Assembly (NCBI RefSeq): GCF_042242105.1
Contig: NC_092027.1
Span: forward strand, 884,006 to 948,005
Source of the DNA: Pempheris klunzingeri
Taxonomy: Eukaryota; Chordata; Actinopteri; Acropomatiformes; Pempheridae
Reading direction: 5' to 3'
DNA length: 64,000 nt
In this document: positions 1 to 12,800 of the stretch, one piece after another
Position numbering within the stretch: position 1 is the stretch's first letter
Layout of the letters: every line of letters starts with the position of its first letter
Made by a program: the position numbers and the translations under genes
Notes under the pieces: model-generated
What the model was told of the DNA's origin: nothing
The model's database searches: none
The model's input: only the letters and a program-made list of their open reading frames with translations

Positions 1-51
1 AATCCTGTATTCTCACCTGTCTGTGCCTGAACACACACACTTCTGTGCATG

Positions 52-53
<2 letters not shown>

Positions 54-89
<36 letters not shown>
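54..89. repeat. (GT)n microsatellite
   Basis: Uninterrupted GT dinucleotide run of about 36 bases. Confidence 0.95.
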
Positions 90-91
<2 letters not shown>

Positions 92-166
92 CATTTTCTC
101 TGCTGTCTCTTTGCTGACCTTACCTCATCAGTCTTGATTGACTCAGCCAATCAACGGTTGCCTGAG

Positions 167-168
<2 letters not shown>

Positions 169-199
<31 letters not shown>
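169..199. repeat. (CA)n microsatellite
   Basis: Uninterrupted CA dinucleotide run. Confidence 0.95.
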
Positions 200-202
<3 letters not shown>

Positions 203-312
203 TGAGGTGGCCACATTGATTGACCCGGTCAATAAAAACGCAATATGGAGCTCAGTGGGAATCAATCAACAACAAGGAAGCACACAGTCGGAGGTGTTTC
301 AGCTTATCAGAT

Positions 313-315
<3 letters not shown>

Positions 316-363
<48 letters not shown>

Positions 364-398
364 CGTGCGTGCGTGTGTGTGTGTGTGTGTGTGTGTGT
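316..398. repeat. (GT)n microsatellite with GTGC interruptions
   Basis: About 83 bases of GT interrupted in the middle by a short GTGC block. Together with the two arrays before it, three dinucleotide arrays lie within 350 bases. Confidence 0.95.
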
Positions 399-1221
399 TT
401 GTGTGCTATAGCACACTATAACTGTTGTTTTTAAGAATGGAAGAGCTAGATTAGCAGTAGCAGGTGCCCATACAGTACATCATAGAGACATGGCTGCTCT
501 GTCTAGATTTAACAGAAATGAGGAACAAGAAGAAGAAGAAGAGTTAAAAGGTCGAACAGTCGATAGAGAGGTTTTCAAAAATAGTTCCAGCATGTAACTG
601 CTCCTAAAATCACATACTGTGGTTTTTACATTTGTCCTTTGTGTTCAGCACACAGACATGAGACTCATACCTGATGATCTCACCCTCAGAGAGGAGGAGA
701 GTAGGTGTGCTTTCCAAAGTGTTGAACTCTTCCTTTACGGCCACAGGAAGCTGAATTATAAAAAAACATGTTATTTAGTTCCCTTTTTAAGAGGAAAGTA
801 ACCTTTGAGACAGCAGTCTCATTCATAATCAAGAGCTTTTTCATTTGATTGCAGGTGAAAATGTGTCATTACCGCTGTGTGACGGCGTGTATGGATTAAA
901 TGTAGATTAATGCTAAATGTCTGGAAAATACTGCAGTTAAAAGGTTCCCGTCCTCAGTGACAAAACCTCTTATACACTTGCTGCATTTCTTAAATGACAG
1001 TCTGACAATGTAAACCCCAAAGACAGCGTTTTCCAGAAGCCGAAGCACTTCTCCTCCTCCGAACACCCAGAACAAAACCATTAGGAAGTTAAGTGAATCT
1101 CCACCTCTGAATGCATTTAATGCTTTTTCCCTCCGCTCCCATTATGTGCATCCGTATAATGTAGAGACCAAATGGCAGCTTTTAAACCCAAACTAAATGT
1201 CTGCCACAGGCATAGAGGGGG

Positions 1222-1222
<1 letters not shown>

Positions 1223-1270
<48 letters not shown>
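1223..1270. repeat. (CA)n microsatellite
   Basis: Uninterrupted CA run of 48 bases. Confidence 0.95.
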
Positions 1271-1274
<4 letters not shown>

Positions 1275-1407
1275 TGTGTATAAAAGTTGTGTTAATGCAA
1301 ACACCGCTCAAGCAGGTAGACAAGAATACAGGACTGGTGTTATTTTTTCTGCTGCAAGGAAGAGACTTGGTTTTGTGTCATTCTTTTTACCTCGTGGACT
1401 TTACATC

Positions 1408-1411
1408 TGCC

Positions 1412-1468
<57 letters not shown>

Positions 1469-1501
1469 GCCTGTCTGTCTGCCTGTCTGTCTGTCTGTCT
1501 G
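1408..1501. repeat. (CTGT)n tetranucleotide microsatellite
   Basis: About 94 bases of CTGT units with a few CTGC variants near the ends. Confidence 0.95.
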
Positions 1502-3118
1502 TTTGTGCCCTAAAAACACAATTTTGGGGTTCAATAATTGACAAAAATGGAGGCAAGCCTTAACCCATGAGAGCCCACGGGTGTCACAGACCTTTAAAAT
1601 ATTGTGGAAATGTCCCTTTACAGCTTTTATCCTTGACTTTAACTCCAGAAGTCCCTCAGTGACAGATACTGAACTTCCTGCTGCAGTCATGTGACCCAGT
1701 GACCTTTTCCAAAATGGCCGTCTGTCTGATTAACACCTGAGACACAACCAGCTGATTTTAAACAGTTTTAGTTATTAAAAGGTGAGTTTCAGAATATTTA
1801 ACAGCTCTAATCCTGTCCTGGATTATATGAACCTGTGCTGACCATAATTTAGGAAAAAGTTGATATGAAACAGCTTCTAAAAATAAATTTAACATTTCAG
1901 ATGTTGGACAGTAGAGGTAGTATCTCTTAAATAAGTTCAGAAATGTTTCGTCTGTTTTACACCCCTATAATTTGACTTAAAGGAGAAAAGGGTTCTTATG
2001 GGTTAAACACAAACTCTTGGTTTTGTCGTGCAGAAAGTTGGGAGTGACAGCAGACACTGTGACCGAGTTGTTTCTCTGGTAGTTTGTGGGTTTTAGCTCT
2101 CAGAGTCTCTTGTGGTTTGAAGCTGTTTGGCCCCCAGAGATGGAGAAGCAGCTTCACCAGACGACTCCAAACGTCTCTGCTGCCAAATCCATGGGGCCCG
2201 GGGTGGTTCGCTGTGGAATCACACGAGAAAACACATTTACAAATATACAAACACACTGGTAACGACGGCAGGGAAACCAGCATTAAAAGGTCGAGCGAAC
2301 AGTCCATTAACACCACAGAGGGAGTGTTTAGTGATGCTTCCCATCACCATTATCGTCAACATCATCATCATTATTATCGCCACATCAGGCCGCCGTCTGC
2401 AGCTTAATTGCTAACGGGAGCAGCACACCCCCTCTTCCAGTGGGAGCATTACCAGTGACGCTAACTGGGTGGAGTGGGGTTAAGTCTAACTTTCAAACAG
2501 CCTTGAATTTCCTCAAACCAACAGAAAAGTCTGGAGCGTGAAGCTGGCTGGCTGCTCCGCTCGTCCTTCAGCCAGAGGACGCTGGCTTCAGCATCTGGCT
2601 GCAGTAATTACACACCTGACCATCACCTGTAGGAGGATCTTTGTCTGGGATCAGACGTCCTTCTCAAGGTCTCCTGCCTTTCTTTCCCTCTTAATGAGGA
2701 TTCTAGGGGATGTTACCTTGATCCAGTGACAGTCTACATGTAGTTAGATAATGTGAGCGTGGAGACCTGTGAGAGGAATAAAGCTGACAGTAATCTGCTC
2801 CCTCAGTTCACCCTTCAAGGCTTCACTTACTGCACAGGGCGCCTTAAAGGGATAGTTAGGATTGTTTGAAGTCCTCATCCATAGTCTGTGTATCCCCTAC
2901 ACTTTGGCAGCAGGGAGGGTTCCTGGCACAGACCCAAGCCTCCTAAAAACACATCTTCACTGCTTCTTCTGATGGGGAACTGAAGCTCCGCTCTCTTCAA
3001 AGCCACCAATTCCAAAAACAGTAGCTTTACTCATCAGAAAGTGCCGCCGACGCGTTAGTGCGGATCTGAACCAACCATTTAAAAGTCCGGCCCGCCCCGT
3101 TGGATTGACAGGTGAGCT

Positions 3119-3160
3119 GTGGAGGTGGAGGTGGAGGTGGAGGTGGAGGTGGAGGTGGAG
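3119..3160. repeat. (GGAGGT)n hexanucleotide repeat
   Basis: Seven copies of a GGAGGT unit; the flanking DNA is GC-richer than average for this intron. Confidence 0.9.
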
Positions 3161-3276
3161 TGCAGACACACACCTGTGAGGAGCACCTGGACACGAATAA
3201 AAGCAGAAAAGCCGACAGCGTAGCGAGGAGGAGGGGAGCCTCACCTGCTGCAGAGAAACAGCTTCATTCTTATTCA

Positions 3277-3329
3277 ACACACACACACACACACACCTGA
3301 TACATACACACACACACACACACACACAC
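3277..3329. repeat. Two adjacent (CA)n runs
   Basis: CA runs at about 3277-3297 and 3305-3329, each followed by a short CTGATACA sequence, so the block itself looks locally duplicated. Confidence 0.9.
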
Positions 3330-3462
3330 CTGATACACTGTGTGTCAGGTGTGAATTGTCTGACCTTTAAAGTGAGGGAATAGTGTGTGTTACCAGCATT
3401 TTCAGTGGTGGAGCGAAAAAGTCAAACTTGACAAGGTCTCTCCATTTTCCTCCCTTATTTTC

Positions 3463-3531
<69 letters not shown>

Positions 3532-3534
3532 ACA

Positions 3535-3584
<50 letters not shown>

Positions 3585-3594
3585 CTCTCTCTCT
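3463..3594. repeat. Compound (CA)n-(CT)n microsatellite
   Basis: Long CA array with CT and TA interruptions that ends in a CT run; the following 130 bases stay pyrimidine-rich and include a C homopolymer around 3712-3726. Confidence 0.95.
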
Positions 3595-5425
3595 TTCATT
3601 TTCATTTCTTCTCTCTCTCCCTTAATCCATGTCTGTCATTTCTCACTCTCTCTCTTCATCTTGCTGTCATTTCTTTACTCTCTCGCCCTCATTGCCCCCC
3701 CGGCCTCTCGCTCCCCCCCCCCCCCCACACTCTCTGTCACTGCTGTCTGCCTTCGTGTGAATACCAATGGATCTTGTGGAGAACGAGTGGGCGAGAGAGC
3801 AGTGGAGAGCGAGAGAGCGAGCATGCTAATAGGGCAGAAGTTTCTGGAGCTTGACTTGAGCGTCGGCAGCGTCTGCCTCGGCCTTAAAGCCACAGATCAC
3901 CTCCAGCTGAACGGGTCGCTCGCTCGTGTGTCGGGGGTTCGATGCTGAGGGACCTTCAGTTGGGTGTTTGGATTTTACCTGCGTAGTTCAACTGAATTTC
4001 CTTTATGTTGCTGACCCTACACAGGGTGTCCTTAAAAAGATGTTAAAGGAATACATGCACAGGTATCAGTGAAGGTGTACTAGATAAATATTCTACATAT
4101 TTACTTAGTGAAGTCCTCTTTGATCCTCTGTGGAGGAACTAGCAGGTTCTGTGGGGTTTCTTCCTCTGTGACTTGAACCTGTGAACCTGCTTCCACTGAA
4201 TAAATAATGTGTGTAGTAGTTGTATCAGACTGACATCCAGCTGATCATCTCCAAACTAGCTGACCTCTGGAACAGAGACCTTCAGACTGTGACTGTGCTC
4301 ATTAAGATCTTTATGGACAAATAGACTTTTTCACTCTGATCAATGTATTTGGACAAACGTTCCTTAGCTCGGCCGTTTATTGTCGTTTTGCCTCACTCAT
4401 AATTAAACTGACAATATTAGTACACCGATAACTTTAACCTTTTTAAAACACATACACATTAAATGTTTAGATGTTTGATTAAATGGTGGCATTGAAAAGT
4501 CTTACATGTGACTTGCTGACACTCGACTGTTGAACCCCAAATGTGATCTCATTCAAAGCAGAAAAGCAGGGAAGGAAAAGTGTAATGAGCGGATTAAACT
4601 GTGTGTTTAGCTGCGTATTAATAAATGATCTTGTTGGGTTACAGCTTACAGCAGAAAAAGACCTGTGGTCGCTGGTTATGGATCAGAGTTTAGGCCACAC
4701 GTTTCTTCACACACACACATATATTTACTGTGGATGTTGTCCTCTGTGGCTGCGTTACACCTAAAGGGAATGAAAAAGGCCTCATGGATGAAGAGGAGGG
4801 TCGATCCAAGCGAGACAAACCTGTTTCACTGAATATTTGGATGAGCTGAATCACTTGATCCTCATCATCAGATGATATTTCCGTTTGTTGTGCCTCAGAT
4901 CAGGCTCTGATTGGCTGCCCACATCGCAGCAGGTAGCGAACGTGTCGCCGAGGCCTCTCTGCTCATTTGGCTCTGAATGTGGTCACAGCGGCTGATTTGT
5001 AGATACAGGAAGTGCTGAGTTATTGAAAAAGAAGAAAGAGGAGCGGAGGAGGGAGAAAGGAGATTAAAAGCAGAGACGGAGAGATAAAAGAGGAGAAGGA
5101 GAGACATGGCTGAGAGAGCGAGAGTTAAAGACTGACAGGAAACAGAAGACAGTGACAGAAAAGACTTCCCCCAGAAGATTTCACCCTCAATCCCAGAAAC
5201 TTTTCACAATCCAGGCTGACAGCAGAGAGAGAGCGAAGCTTTTGCACAGACGGAGGACAGGAAGAAACAAAGAAAGAGGGAAAGAAACATTTCCATGTCG
5301 AGCTGTAATTAGCATAATATTTTTCCCTGTGTGTCTCCATCGTCCTATTTATAACTGTCAGAGTGAAGGACGCAGATGAAAGAGAGGAAATAACGAACAT
5401 GAAATCGCCTCTGTTAAACACCAGG

Positions 5426-5449
5426 GTGTGTGTGTGTGTGTGTGTGTGT
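5426..5449. repeat. (GT)n microsatellite
   Basis: Short GT run of about 24 bases. Confidence 0.9.
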
Positions 5450-8114
5450 TAATCCTGACTGGACGTGTAATGACTGCTTGCTCTATTTCAACAGTATTTT
5501 TGCATAAAAGACAAATTTGTTCCATGGCATCTTGTATCAAAGCGAAGCCTCGGAGGCCTGGAGGCAGCGCTGGCTTTGAGTTTAGAGACAGTTGCCAGTT
5601 TGAGTCCCACGCCGGCGGGGAGCGGGGAATAAACCTCCCTGGACGGCCAGCAGAGCAGGGCATGAAATTAGCTCTTTGTTTCTTGGGGTATTTTTGGCCC
5701 TTTGATCAGGTTTTCGGGGACACGCTGCTCCTTCTGAGCAATTTAACTCATCTACCAAATAACACAAGGGCGTTAGCAGGTCCTCAAAGCCACGCTCAGC
5801 CCTGACGTACATCCTTTAGCGTCAGAAACTCAACAGCTGAACGCTGGAAAGTTTGTCTGGATTATGGATTCATGTGCAGAAGAGTCTTCACAGGGAGGAG
5901 GAGCAGCATCATCCTCTCAGACAGGAGATAGTGCAGACAAACTAGTGCAAGCAAGTTCAGCTGTGAACTTCTTCTGACCTTCAGAGGCCACTTCCTGTTC
6001 CTGTGGGTTCCTGTGGATGCTTTCATGAGCCTGAAGCTGTGCCACCATACAGACCACAGAGCAGAAATCAGGTCTCCGTGATGTTTAACAGCTCAGATTT
6101 GTGCAGGAAATGCACACTGAGCTCCTGCTGGATTTGTCCACGTGTTTGTCGTCTATAACTTTGTTCATATAAGCTACAAAGGTGTCGGAGCCAAAGGTCA
6201 CATGGGACAATCATGTGATCCTAACCATGTGCCTCCCCGTCCTCACTCCGTCAGGTCGGCTCTTCTGACCAGAACCAACTTTTATGTTTTCATCGTGAAA
6301 TGTTCCACCGCCGATAGAAATCGAAGCCTTTAAGTTATTAAAACTTTCTGCAGGGCCTTCAAAGTTTGGAAATCTCCTAAATTCAAATCTCTGATTAAAA
6401 AACAGGAGCCAAACTCCCTCAAAAAATTTTTTTTTTCTCCTTTTCAAAACGCAGACCCCTCTAACATCAGATGTATTGATTGTGTGTGTGTGAGGGCTGC
6501 TGGAGCTCAGCTGGTAAACACACCGCTTCATAATACAGATGTTGGCGAGCGCTTTGAATAAATAAATCATCTCTTGCTGCCTCGTCTTCAGCTGAAAACC
6601 AAACATCGTCCACGTTCTCATGTGAACTTGTGGGTCGTGTTGACATCCAGATTGATCAGGAACATTTATTCCTTCGTTAATTTTGGCATTTGAATGGCTT
6701 CAATCAGTCAGGAGGGAGAAGGTGTGTGTGTGTGGAAGTCAGGATCAGGCCTGAACGATGAATCGATGGCTGAGCCGAAGATTCGAGGGCTTGTTGACGT
6801 GTCAGAACATGTTCAGAGCGACAGAGCCAGACGTGGAGATCTGTTCTTCAGTCTGTGTTTGACCGTGGATCAGATTTATTCCTCATATGTTACCGTCACA
6901 GCTCTGCTTCGCTGCTCTTTCCCCCATTTTATTAAACATGTTTTCACTGCCCCACTGAGATCCAAGCTAAATAAAGATGTGCTCATTTCCATCAGGTCAC
7001 GTAGAGCGGGCCTACAGGACGGAGCGTTTATACGTTTACATGTTTTTTTATGTCACTACAAATAGATTGAAGTGCAAATTGAAAATTGAGTGAAATGAAA
7101 TGAAATACATGGTTTGTTGTGGGGGAACAACATGGGTCAAGATATGACTGTAATAATTAGTAATGAAACAGAAAAGCAATAACAAAGGATGATGTTTTCT
7201 ATTAACAAGGTGCAGCCTGAGTTTCACGGTAAACAGGATTATTTGATGGGAACAAACAAATAAAGACAACAGACATCTATTTCTTGTGTACGATGAAAAT
7301 ACAGAAGGAACTTCTACTGAATCCCAATATTATTATAGTTTTATATGTCATCGTTCAGACCAGACTATCAGTTAGTTAGTGGAGATGAATGGCTCTGATC
7401 TTGCAGACACACCTGTGATATCAGGCTGTAAGAAACTTTGACTTGACTTGATCTTAAAACCTCCTTTTCTTTCTTTTCTCTCAATGATCCATCAGCATCC
7501 ACTATGCGCAGCAACTTTCACTGTGCCTGAAGGAATAAAGTTTAAAGTGAGCCCTTATAAAATCCCTCCACATCCTCAGCTGTGAAGTGTGTGAAAGCGT
7601 CGGCAGGTAAATGGAGCCGTCGCTCTCCGGTCTGGACGGCTGCCCGGCGCCAGCGTGCGCCTCTGACTGTGAAGCAGGACGGCTGTGATGAAAAGAGCCT
7701 CTGTGGCGTTCAGTCAGACCTTTTAGGATAAAACAGAGGGTCACTCAAACAAAGCTGCCCGAAAGTCACGGCTCTCATCTGTTAAACTGGCCGATCACAC
7801 GGGCCGAGTGCTGCCGGGGAAAAAACCTCAAGCAAACACCAACGACACGAATAGAACAAGAGGAGTTTCTAGGAGGAGCTCCTGAGCTCCACTCTTGCTC
7901 TCATGGGTTCAGCTGGTGTGTTTTATTGTTGGTCTCTGGTTCTTTTTGTCCACTTGTTTTTCGGCAGGTAAAACCACATGAACAACTCATTAGCAAACCG
8001 CTAATCCAGCATTTACCTTCATATCAAGTCATGTTTCTCCTCATGAGTGTCAGTCAGTATTCTATCTATTTTTAGCTCTGTGTTTGGTCTCCACCACCTC
8101 ATTAATTAGACAAT

Positions 8115-8302
8115 TCAATATTTTATAACAGGAATCAGCTGGTGATCATAAAAATGAACAATTAATCAATTAAAATTAACTTTCAACTAAGTGGATAGTG
8201 AGAAAAATATGTACTGACACATGAAAATATACATAAAAGTACATATTTATACATAATATAACAAAATATTTACACCAAATACATTAAAAACATACAAATA
8301 TA
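8115..8302. repeat. Left copy of an AT-rich direct repeat flanking a MITE
   Basis: This segment and 8531-8728 share an ordered series of near-identical blocks (the TTATAACAGGAATCAGCTGG block, TTTCAACTAAG, AAATATGTACT-ACAC, ACATTAAAAACAT). They diverge by small indels. The MITE at 8303-8526 separates them. Confidence 0.75.
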
Positions 8303-8526
8303 CACTGTTGACCATAAAGTTGGAATAATTGTTCAATACCCCCAATTTAGTTAAAGCCTGAATCCACAGTCTGCAAAGGTTCACTGTGGTTTAAGTTTCA
8401 CTGTGATCTGTTTGGAAGAGTTTGATCAATAAAGTTGAGAAGATATACACTTTATTTATCAAGAATAAATCACATTGTCACAATCATTTCATGAGACAGT
8501 TTAGTCCAACTTTATGGGGAACAGTG
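8303..8526. mobile_element. Non-autonomous Tc1/mariner-type MITE
   Basis: The element is 224 bp. Its ends are imperfect terminal inverted repeats of about 22 bp: it starts CACTGTTGACCATAAAGTTG, and the reverse complement of its right end starts CACTGTTCCCCATAAAGTTG. TA dinucleotides sit just outside both ends (8301-8302 and 8527-8528), the target-site duplication expected of Tc1/mariner. There is no transposase coding inside, so it would have depended on an enzyme supplied in trans. The family assignment rests on the TA duplication and TIR form, not on a named consensus. Confidence 0.75.
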
Positions 8527-8530
8527 TACA

Positions 8531-8728
8531 TTCAATTATTTTATAACAGGAATCAGCTGGTGATCATAAAAACCTGAATTACTTTCAACTAAGAACTTTA
8601 TTGTGTACGATGGGAGGTTTGTGGATATTAAAAAAAATATGTACTAACACATGAAAATATACACAAAAATACACATTTGGACATAATATAACTAAATATT
8701 TACACCAGATACATTAAAAACATAAACA
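8531..8728. repeat. Right copy of the AT-rich direct repeat flanking the MITE
   Basis: Partner of 8115-8302, in the same order and orientation but with an extra block (AACTTTATTGTGTACGATGG region) that the left copy lacks. Confidence 0.75.
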
Positions 8729-9030
8729 TAGAAATTAATTTAAAAACTAAAGTAAACACAAAACATACAAATATATATTCATGAAATAAACGTCCACAAA
8801 TAAATGATAGCATACACATATAATAAGCATATATCCAAAAACAGATGAACTATCTTAATATATGAAGAAGAAGGAAATATAACAAAGTTTTTAGACCACA
8901 TAAAACACTGAACATCCATCCAGCCTCCTCCTGAGAAATAAAGATGTAGATTTGGATACGAAAGTGAAACCAAACATAAGAATAAATCTCTTCATCACTG
9001 TAACAATACAGAGATATAATAACAGTAAAG

Positions 9031-9055
9031 TGTGTGTGTGTGTGAGTGTGTGTGT
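9031..9055. repeat. (GT)n microsatellite
   Basis: Short GT run with one GA interruption. Confidence 0.85.
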
Positions 9056-9473
9056 GACTCATTGTGTCTGAGAGGCTTTGATGTTGTATCTGGACCCGAC
9101 GAGGTGAAAACTGCCAAACAATAAACTCTTTCTCTTTCATCTCTTCCCTCCTCCATCCCTCCATCCTTTTGTCATCCTCCCCTCTCCTCACTGTTCTCCC
9201 CCCTCACATCCAATCAGTGCCTCTCCCTCTTCCTTTCTTCTCAGATCTCACCCTCTTCACCTCCTCCGTCATCCTGTTTTCTCACCTGTGAACCACCTCT
9301 CTCTCATTAAGTCCAATCCTCGTCTCTGTCTCTCCCTTCCTTTCTTCCTCCCCCTTCTGTTTTCCTCCTCCTCCTCTCATCGTCATCTTTTTTCCTCCAC
9401 TTACTTTAAGCAACTCTTCTGCCCCAGATTCCTCCTCCCCACTCCAGTATTTTCAAACCGGGCCCTATTTATA

Positions 9474-9787
9474 CACATCCTGGTGTGTGAGTGACTGGTA
9501 GGTAGTAAAAGTGTTGGAACTGGTCCAGTAGATCACCTCAGCCAGCAGCCACCAAACGGGCTGCAATGGCTGCAATGTGATCCTTTGGGACAACTGCACC
9601 TGATCACAGTAGGTCCACTAAAAGAGCTTGTTTGATCCACTGACAGGCTCAGAGTGTTATTCTAAGTGTGTGACAGCATCATGGAAAGGATCCCTACAGA
9701 GAGAGACCTGGAAGATCCTTTTGGTTTAACCACAAACAGCACACACACCAGACTACATTCACTAAAACAGGGATTTTAGAGAACAGG
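9474..9787 (-). repeat. Interspersed repeat, copy 1 (unnamed family)
   Basis: About 314 bp, found again at 21952-22191 (same orientation, with an internal deletion) and 22348-22665 (inverted). One end is marked by ACATCCTGGTGTGTGAGTGA, the other by CTAAAACAGGGATTTTAGAG. Three copies with shared ends in 13 kb show it is mobile or dispersed, but I see no coding region, tRNA-like head or clear terminal inverted repeat. I believe related sequence is common in percomorph genomes but cannot name the family. The strand given is arbitrary and follows the CCAGGATGTGG end as 3'. Confidence 0.75.
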
Positions 9788-9896
9788 AGCTGCTGGTGTA
9801 GTTAGCTTGGATCCAACAGTATTTCTGCAGTATCACTGATCATTTTTTTTTGATCAAAAGGTGTAATAGTCCTTTTTTTCCTCCCGTGTCTTCCAG

Positions 9897-12800
9897 GTGT
9901 TCGCCGTCTTCCTGAGATGGACCAGCGTGCCGGTGCCAACGTCCACTACACGCTGCTGATCGCCTGCGTGCTGGTGGCTTTCTTCCTGGGTGCCATCCTG
10001 TCGGGGTTCCTGGTGTCGTGCTACTGCAGCCGCAGTGCCGCCCAGCGGGCGAGGAGGCTGGGGAAGGACCCCGAGGCGTCGCTGCCGCACGCCCTCTCAC
10101 TGCGGTCCCTCGCCAAGCTCAACGGCCTGTTAGACGGACAGCCGAAGGTGGGTGCTGTATATAACCCCAACTGTGACGGAGCGTGTTCAGGACTTTGTTG
10201 GTCTAAAAAAAAAAAGAGGAATTACCGAACTGGGATGTAATATTCTAAGAAAAACTCTGAGATTAAAGTCGTAAATTTACATGAAAAAAGACTAAATATT
10301 CTCTGAGGTTATTAAGACATAAATTTGCAAGAAAAAACTCAGATATTCTTTGATATTTAAGTCATAAATTTATGAGAAAAAACTGGGAAGGAACCACATG
10401 GTGAAATATTAATTCTATAATTCTATTTACACAACGAGCAGAAACAGAGCTCATAATGAATGAGTTCATTTGTAATGCAAAGTATGGAAGTTTATTTTTT
10501 ACTTTCACTGTATTGGCCACAGAGAGGATCCGTACATGGAGGTGTGGTCACAGACACAAAGACCAGTGACCTTTTATGGATCGGTGCTGCGTGCTTCAGG
10601 AATGCACAGTATTGTTTTCTCTTAATATATTTTAATATATTAGTAGTTGCTGAAAAGCAAGAAACCAACGTGTAGGAGAGATCTGTCTGCCGAGTTGCGT
10701 TGCCGTGGTAACGCAGGTGAAAGCAGAGATTAATTTGCACAGAAGTTCAACAATAAGAAAATAAGCATTTCACAGACATTAGCGGCAGACCAGACCAGAC
10801 CAGACCAGACCAGACCGGGCCGGGCCGGGCCGAGGAGCACCGACACAATCTGCTGAATTTTGAGCAGCGGCGTTAATATTCATCTTCTCTCTGGGGGACA
10901 CGATGAGTTAATAGCTTCACTTCACTCTTTTATTCAGTCATTACAATCGACTGTTTCATTATGAACTCCATCCTTTTTCAAAGTGTCCTTGAACAAGAAA
11001 CTGAGTGTGTGAGCTTCACGCTGACCTCTGACCTCTGGTGAAATGTATGTGAGCTCCTCATTATACTGCGGTTAATATGATAATTGAAACCCAGGGAAGA
11101 CGTTCATTGTGCTTTTTAAAGAAGAAAAACTACCAATCTTTGCTCTCTATCAACACATTTTTTCATTTCTCAGCGTCGGACCAAGAGAAACTATCAGCAC
11201 TCTAAGTCCTCTTCTTCTTCTCTGTTTCCTCTTCCTGCAGGAGGACAAGCTGGACGTGTCCACCCCCAAAATGTACAGCTCCTTTATCCCCAACGGCCGG
11301 GCGGAGCCTCACCTCCACACCCCCGGGCACCAGGGCCTGCCGCTGGGAGACCCCGACCTCAGCCTCTCCCAGGTAGGACAGCTCAGCGTCTGGTTCATGG
11401 TAAACTCCTGCTGTGACACACTAAAGAGGCTGAAACCACCAGAGTCCGACTTACATCTATGAAAGGTTTATGAAAGCAGCAGCAATAAATATTCTGTATA
11501 AATCCAAATCGGCTTGTGAGACTAAATCTGATAAAAGGACTAATCTGTCAGATTTAGTCTGTAAACTTTGGTTTGTGTCTGAAACCGACATGAAAAACAC
11601 GACTCTCAAATTTTTATGCACAAAACATTTATTTTCCCCTTATTCTGAAAAAGTGTGTGTGTGCATGGCTAATGAAAATGAATATTTTACTAATATTCCT
11701 ATTATTTAGAATGTAAAATCCCCCCCGTCGTACCGACAATACCATTTTTCTGGGCAGCTTTTTTCCCGCAGCCCTGCAGACTGTTGGCTGGTTGGTTTGT
11801 TTCCAACACACAGAGCTGACGGTAAATTGTGTGGCAATCTGCAGTAAAAAGCCAGTGAGAGACGCTGTGGACGGGTCCTGAGAGAGCTCCTCAAACCTGA
11901 ATAATATCAGCACATCCCACATTGTCTTAATCAGAAAACACTGCGTTCAGAAACAGGCCTTATTCAGAACATCCACACAGGATGTGCCCTTTACATCAAA
12001 TTCACAGTATTGTCGTGTTGGAAAAGAGTGAGTGTGCATGTTAACGTGGTCACAGAGTCATTTGTAAGAACAGCTGAAACGTCAGGCCGACCTGCTGCAG
12101 TTCTTTTTACTCCGACTGTTTGGAGCAGAGAGCCGAACACTTGGGAAAGAGGCCTGCGGGTCGTTGGCCGGCTGTCAGATGGTCGGATGTGATTGGCTAA
12201 TTAAAAAGCAACACGCTGCACCTTTTTCGAGGCTTCACCAGCAAAGTCGGTACCAAAGGAATTTGAGGTCTGGCAGTGAAAGTAAATGACTTCACGTTTC
12301 TGTTCTGTTAAGTGCTGAAGAGATTAGTGCACCGATCGACTGACAGAGAATGTTAAACTAAAATAAGTCACTGTAATAATCCTCAGACATGTCGGGCATC
12401 AGGCTTTCACCGTTTATGAACCAACTGACTGATGAATTTGTCACGTTGTCCCCTATAATTAGGAGGTTTGATGACAGAGAGGAATCATAAAGCTCAGAGG
12501 TTATTGTGGTTATTGTTAACGGTGTAAAAACATGGTCTTGACTCTAACCTCTGTTCAGTCTCTGTCTCAGGCTGATGGAGAGCTGTCCGGCCTGCCCACG
12601 CCCGACTCCACCCCGGAGCTTCCCATCAAGAACATGAAGGCCCTGCGGCATCATCGCTACGAGAAGAACCAGAACTGCAACAACGCCAAGGACAACCCCC
12701 AGTCTGGGCCCAGCTGCTCTGGGTCCAGTCTGGGCTTCATGGCCGTGGTCGGGAACTCTTTGACCCAGCAGGTGTTTCCCTTCTCTCACCACCACAGCAA

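Larger units (their letters stand above)
1..9473. other. Non-coding, microsatellite-rich stretch; probable semaphorin intron
   Basis: I found no convincing coding exon here on either strand. Because the first semaphorin exon in the window (9897) begins in the middle of a codon, earlier exons must lie upstream, so this stretch is most simply intron. It holds many CA/GT, CTGT and GGAGGT arrays (listed separately), a MITE at 8303, and a pyrimidine-rich tract around 9120-9420. Open frames across the CA/GT arrays are repeat artefacts. Confidence 0.6.
10148..11240. other. Semaphorin intron
   Basis: The donor is GTGGGT at 10148 and the acceptor CTTCCTGCAG ends at 11240. It contains an RFX-type X-box at 10699 and a GACCA/CGGGC tandem run at 10786-10832. 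No other feature was seen. Confidence 0.8.

Noticed and set aside
138-434. Open frames rich in Thr-His or Cys-Val at CA/GT arrays (also at 1172, 3367-3948, 34455-34803)
   Set aside because: They are translations of dinucleotide repeats with no domain, splice or start context.
643-697. Possible small plus-strand exon (acceptor TTTGTGTTCAG, HTDMRLIPDDL, weak donor GTGTGC)
   Set aside because: Good acceptor but weak donor, and the peptide does not resemble any semaphorin segment I know.
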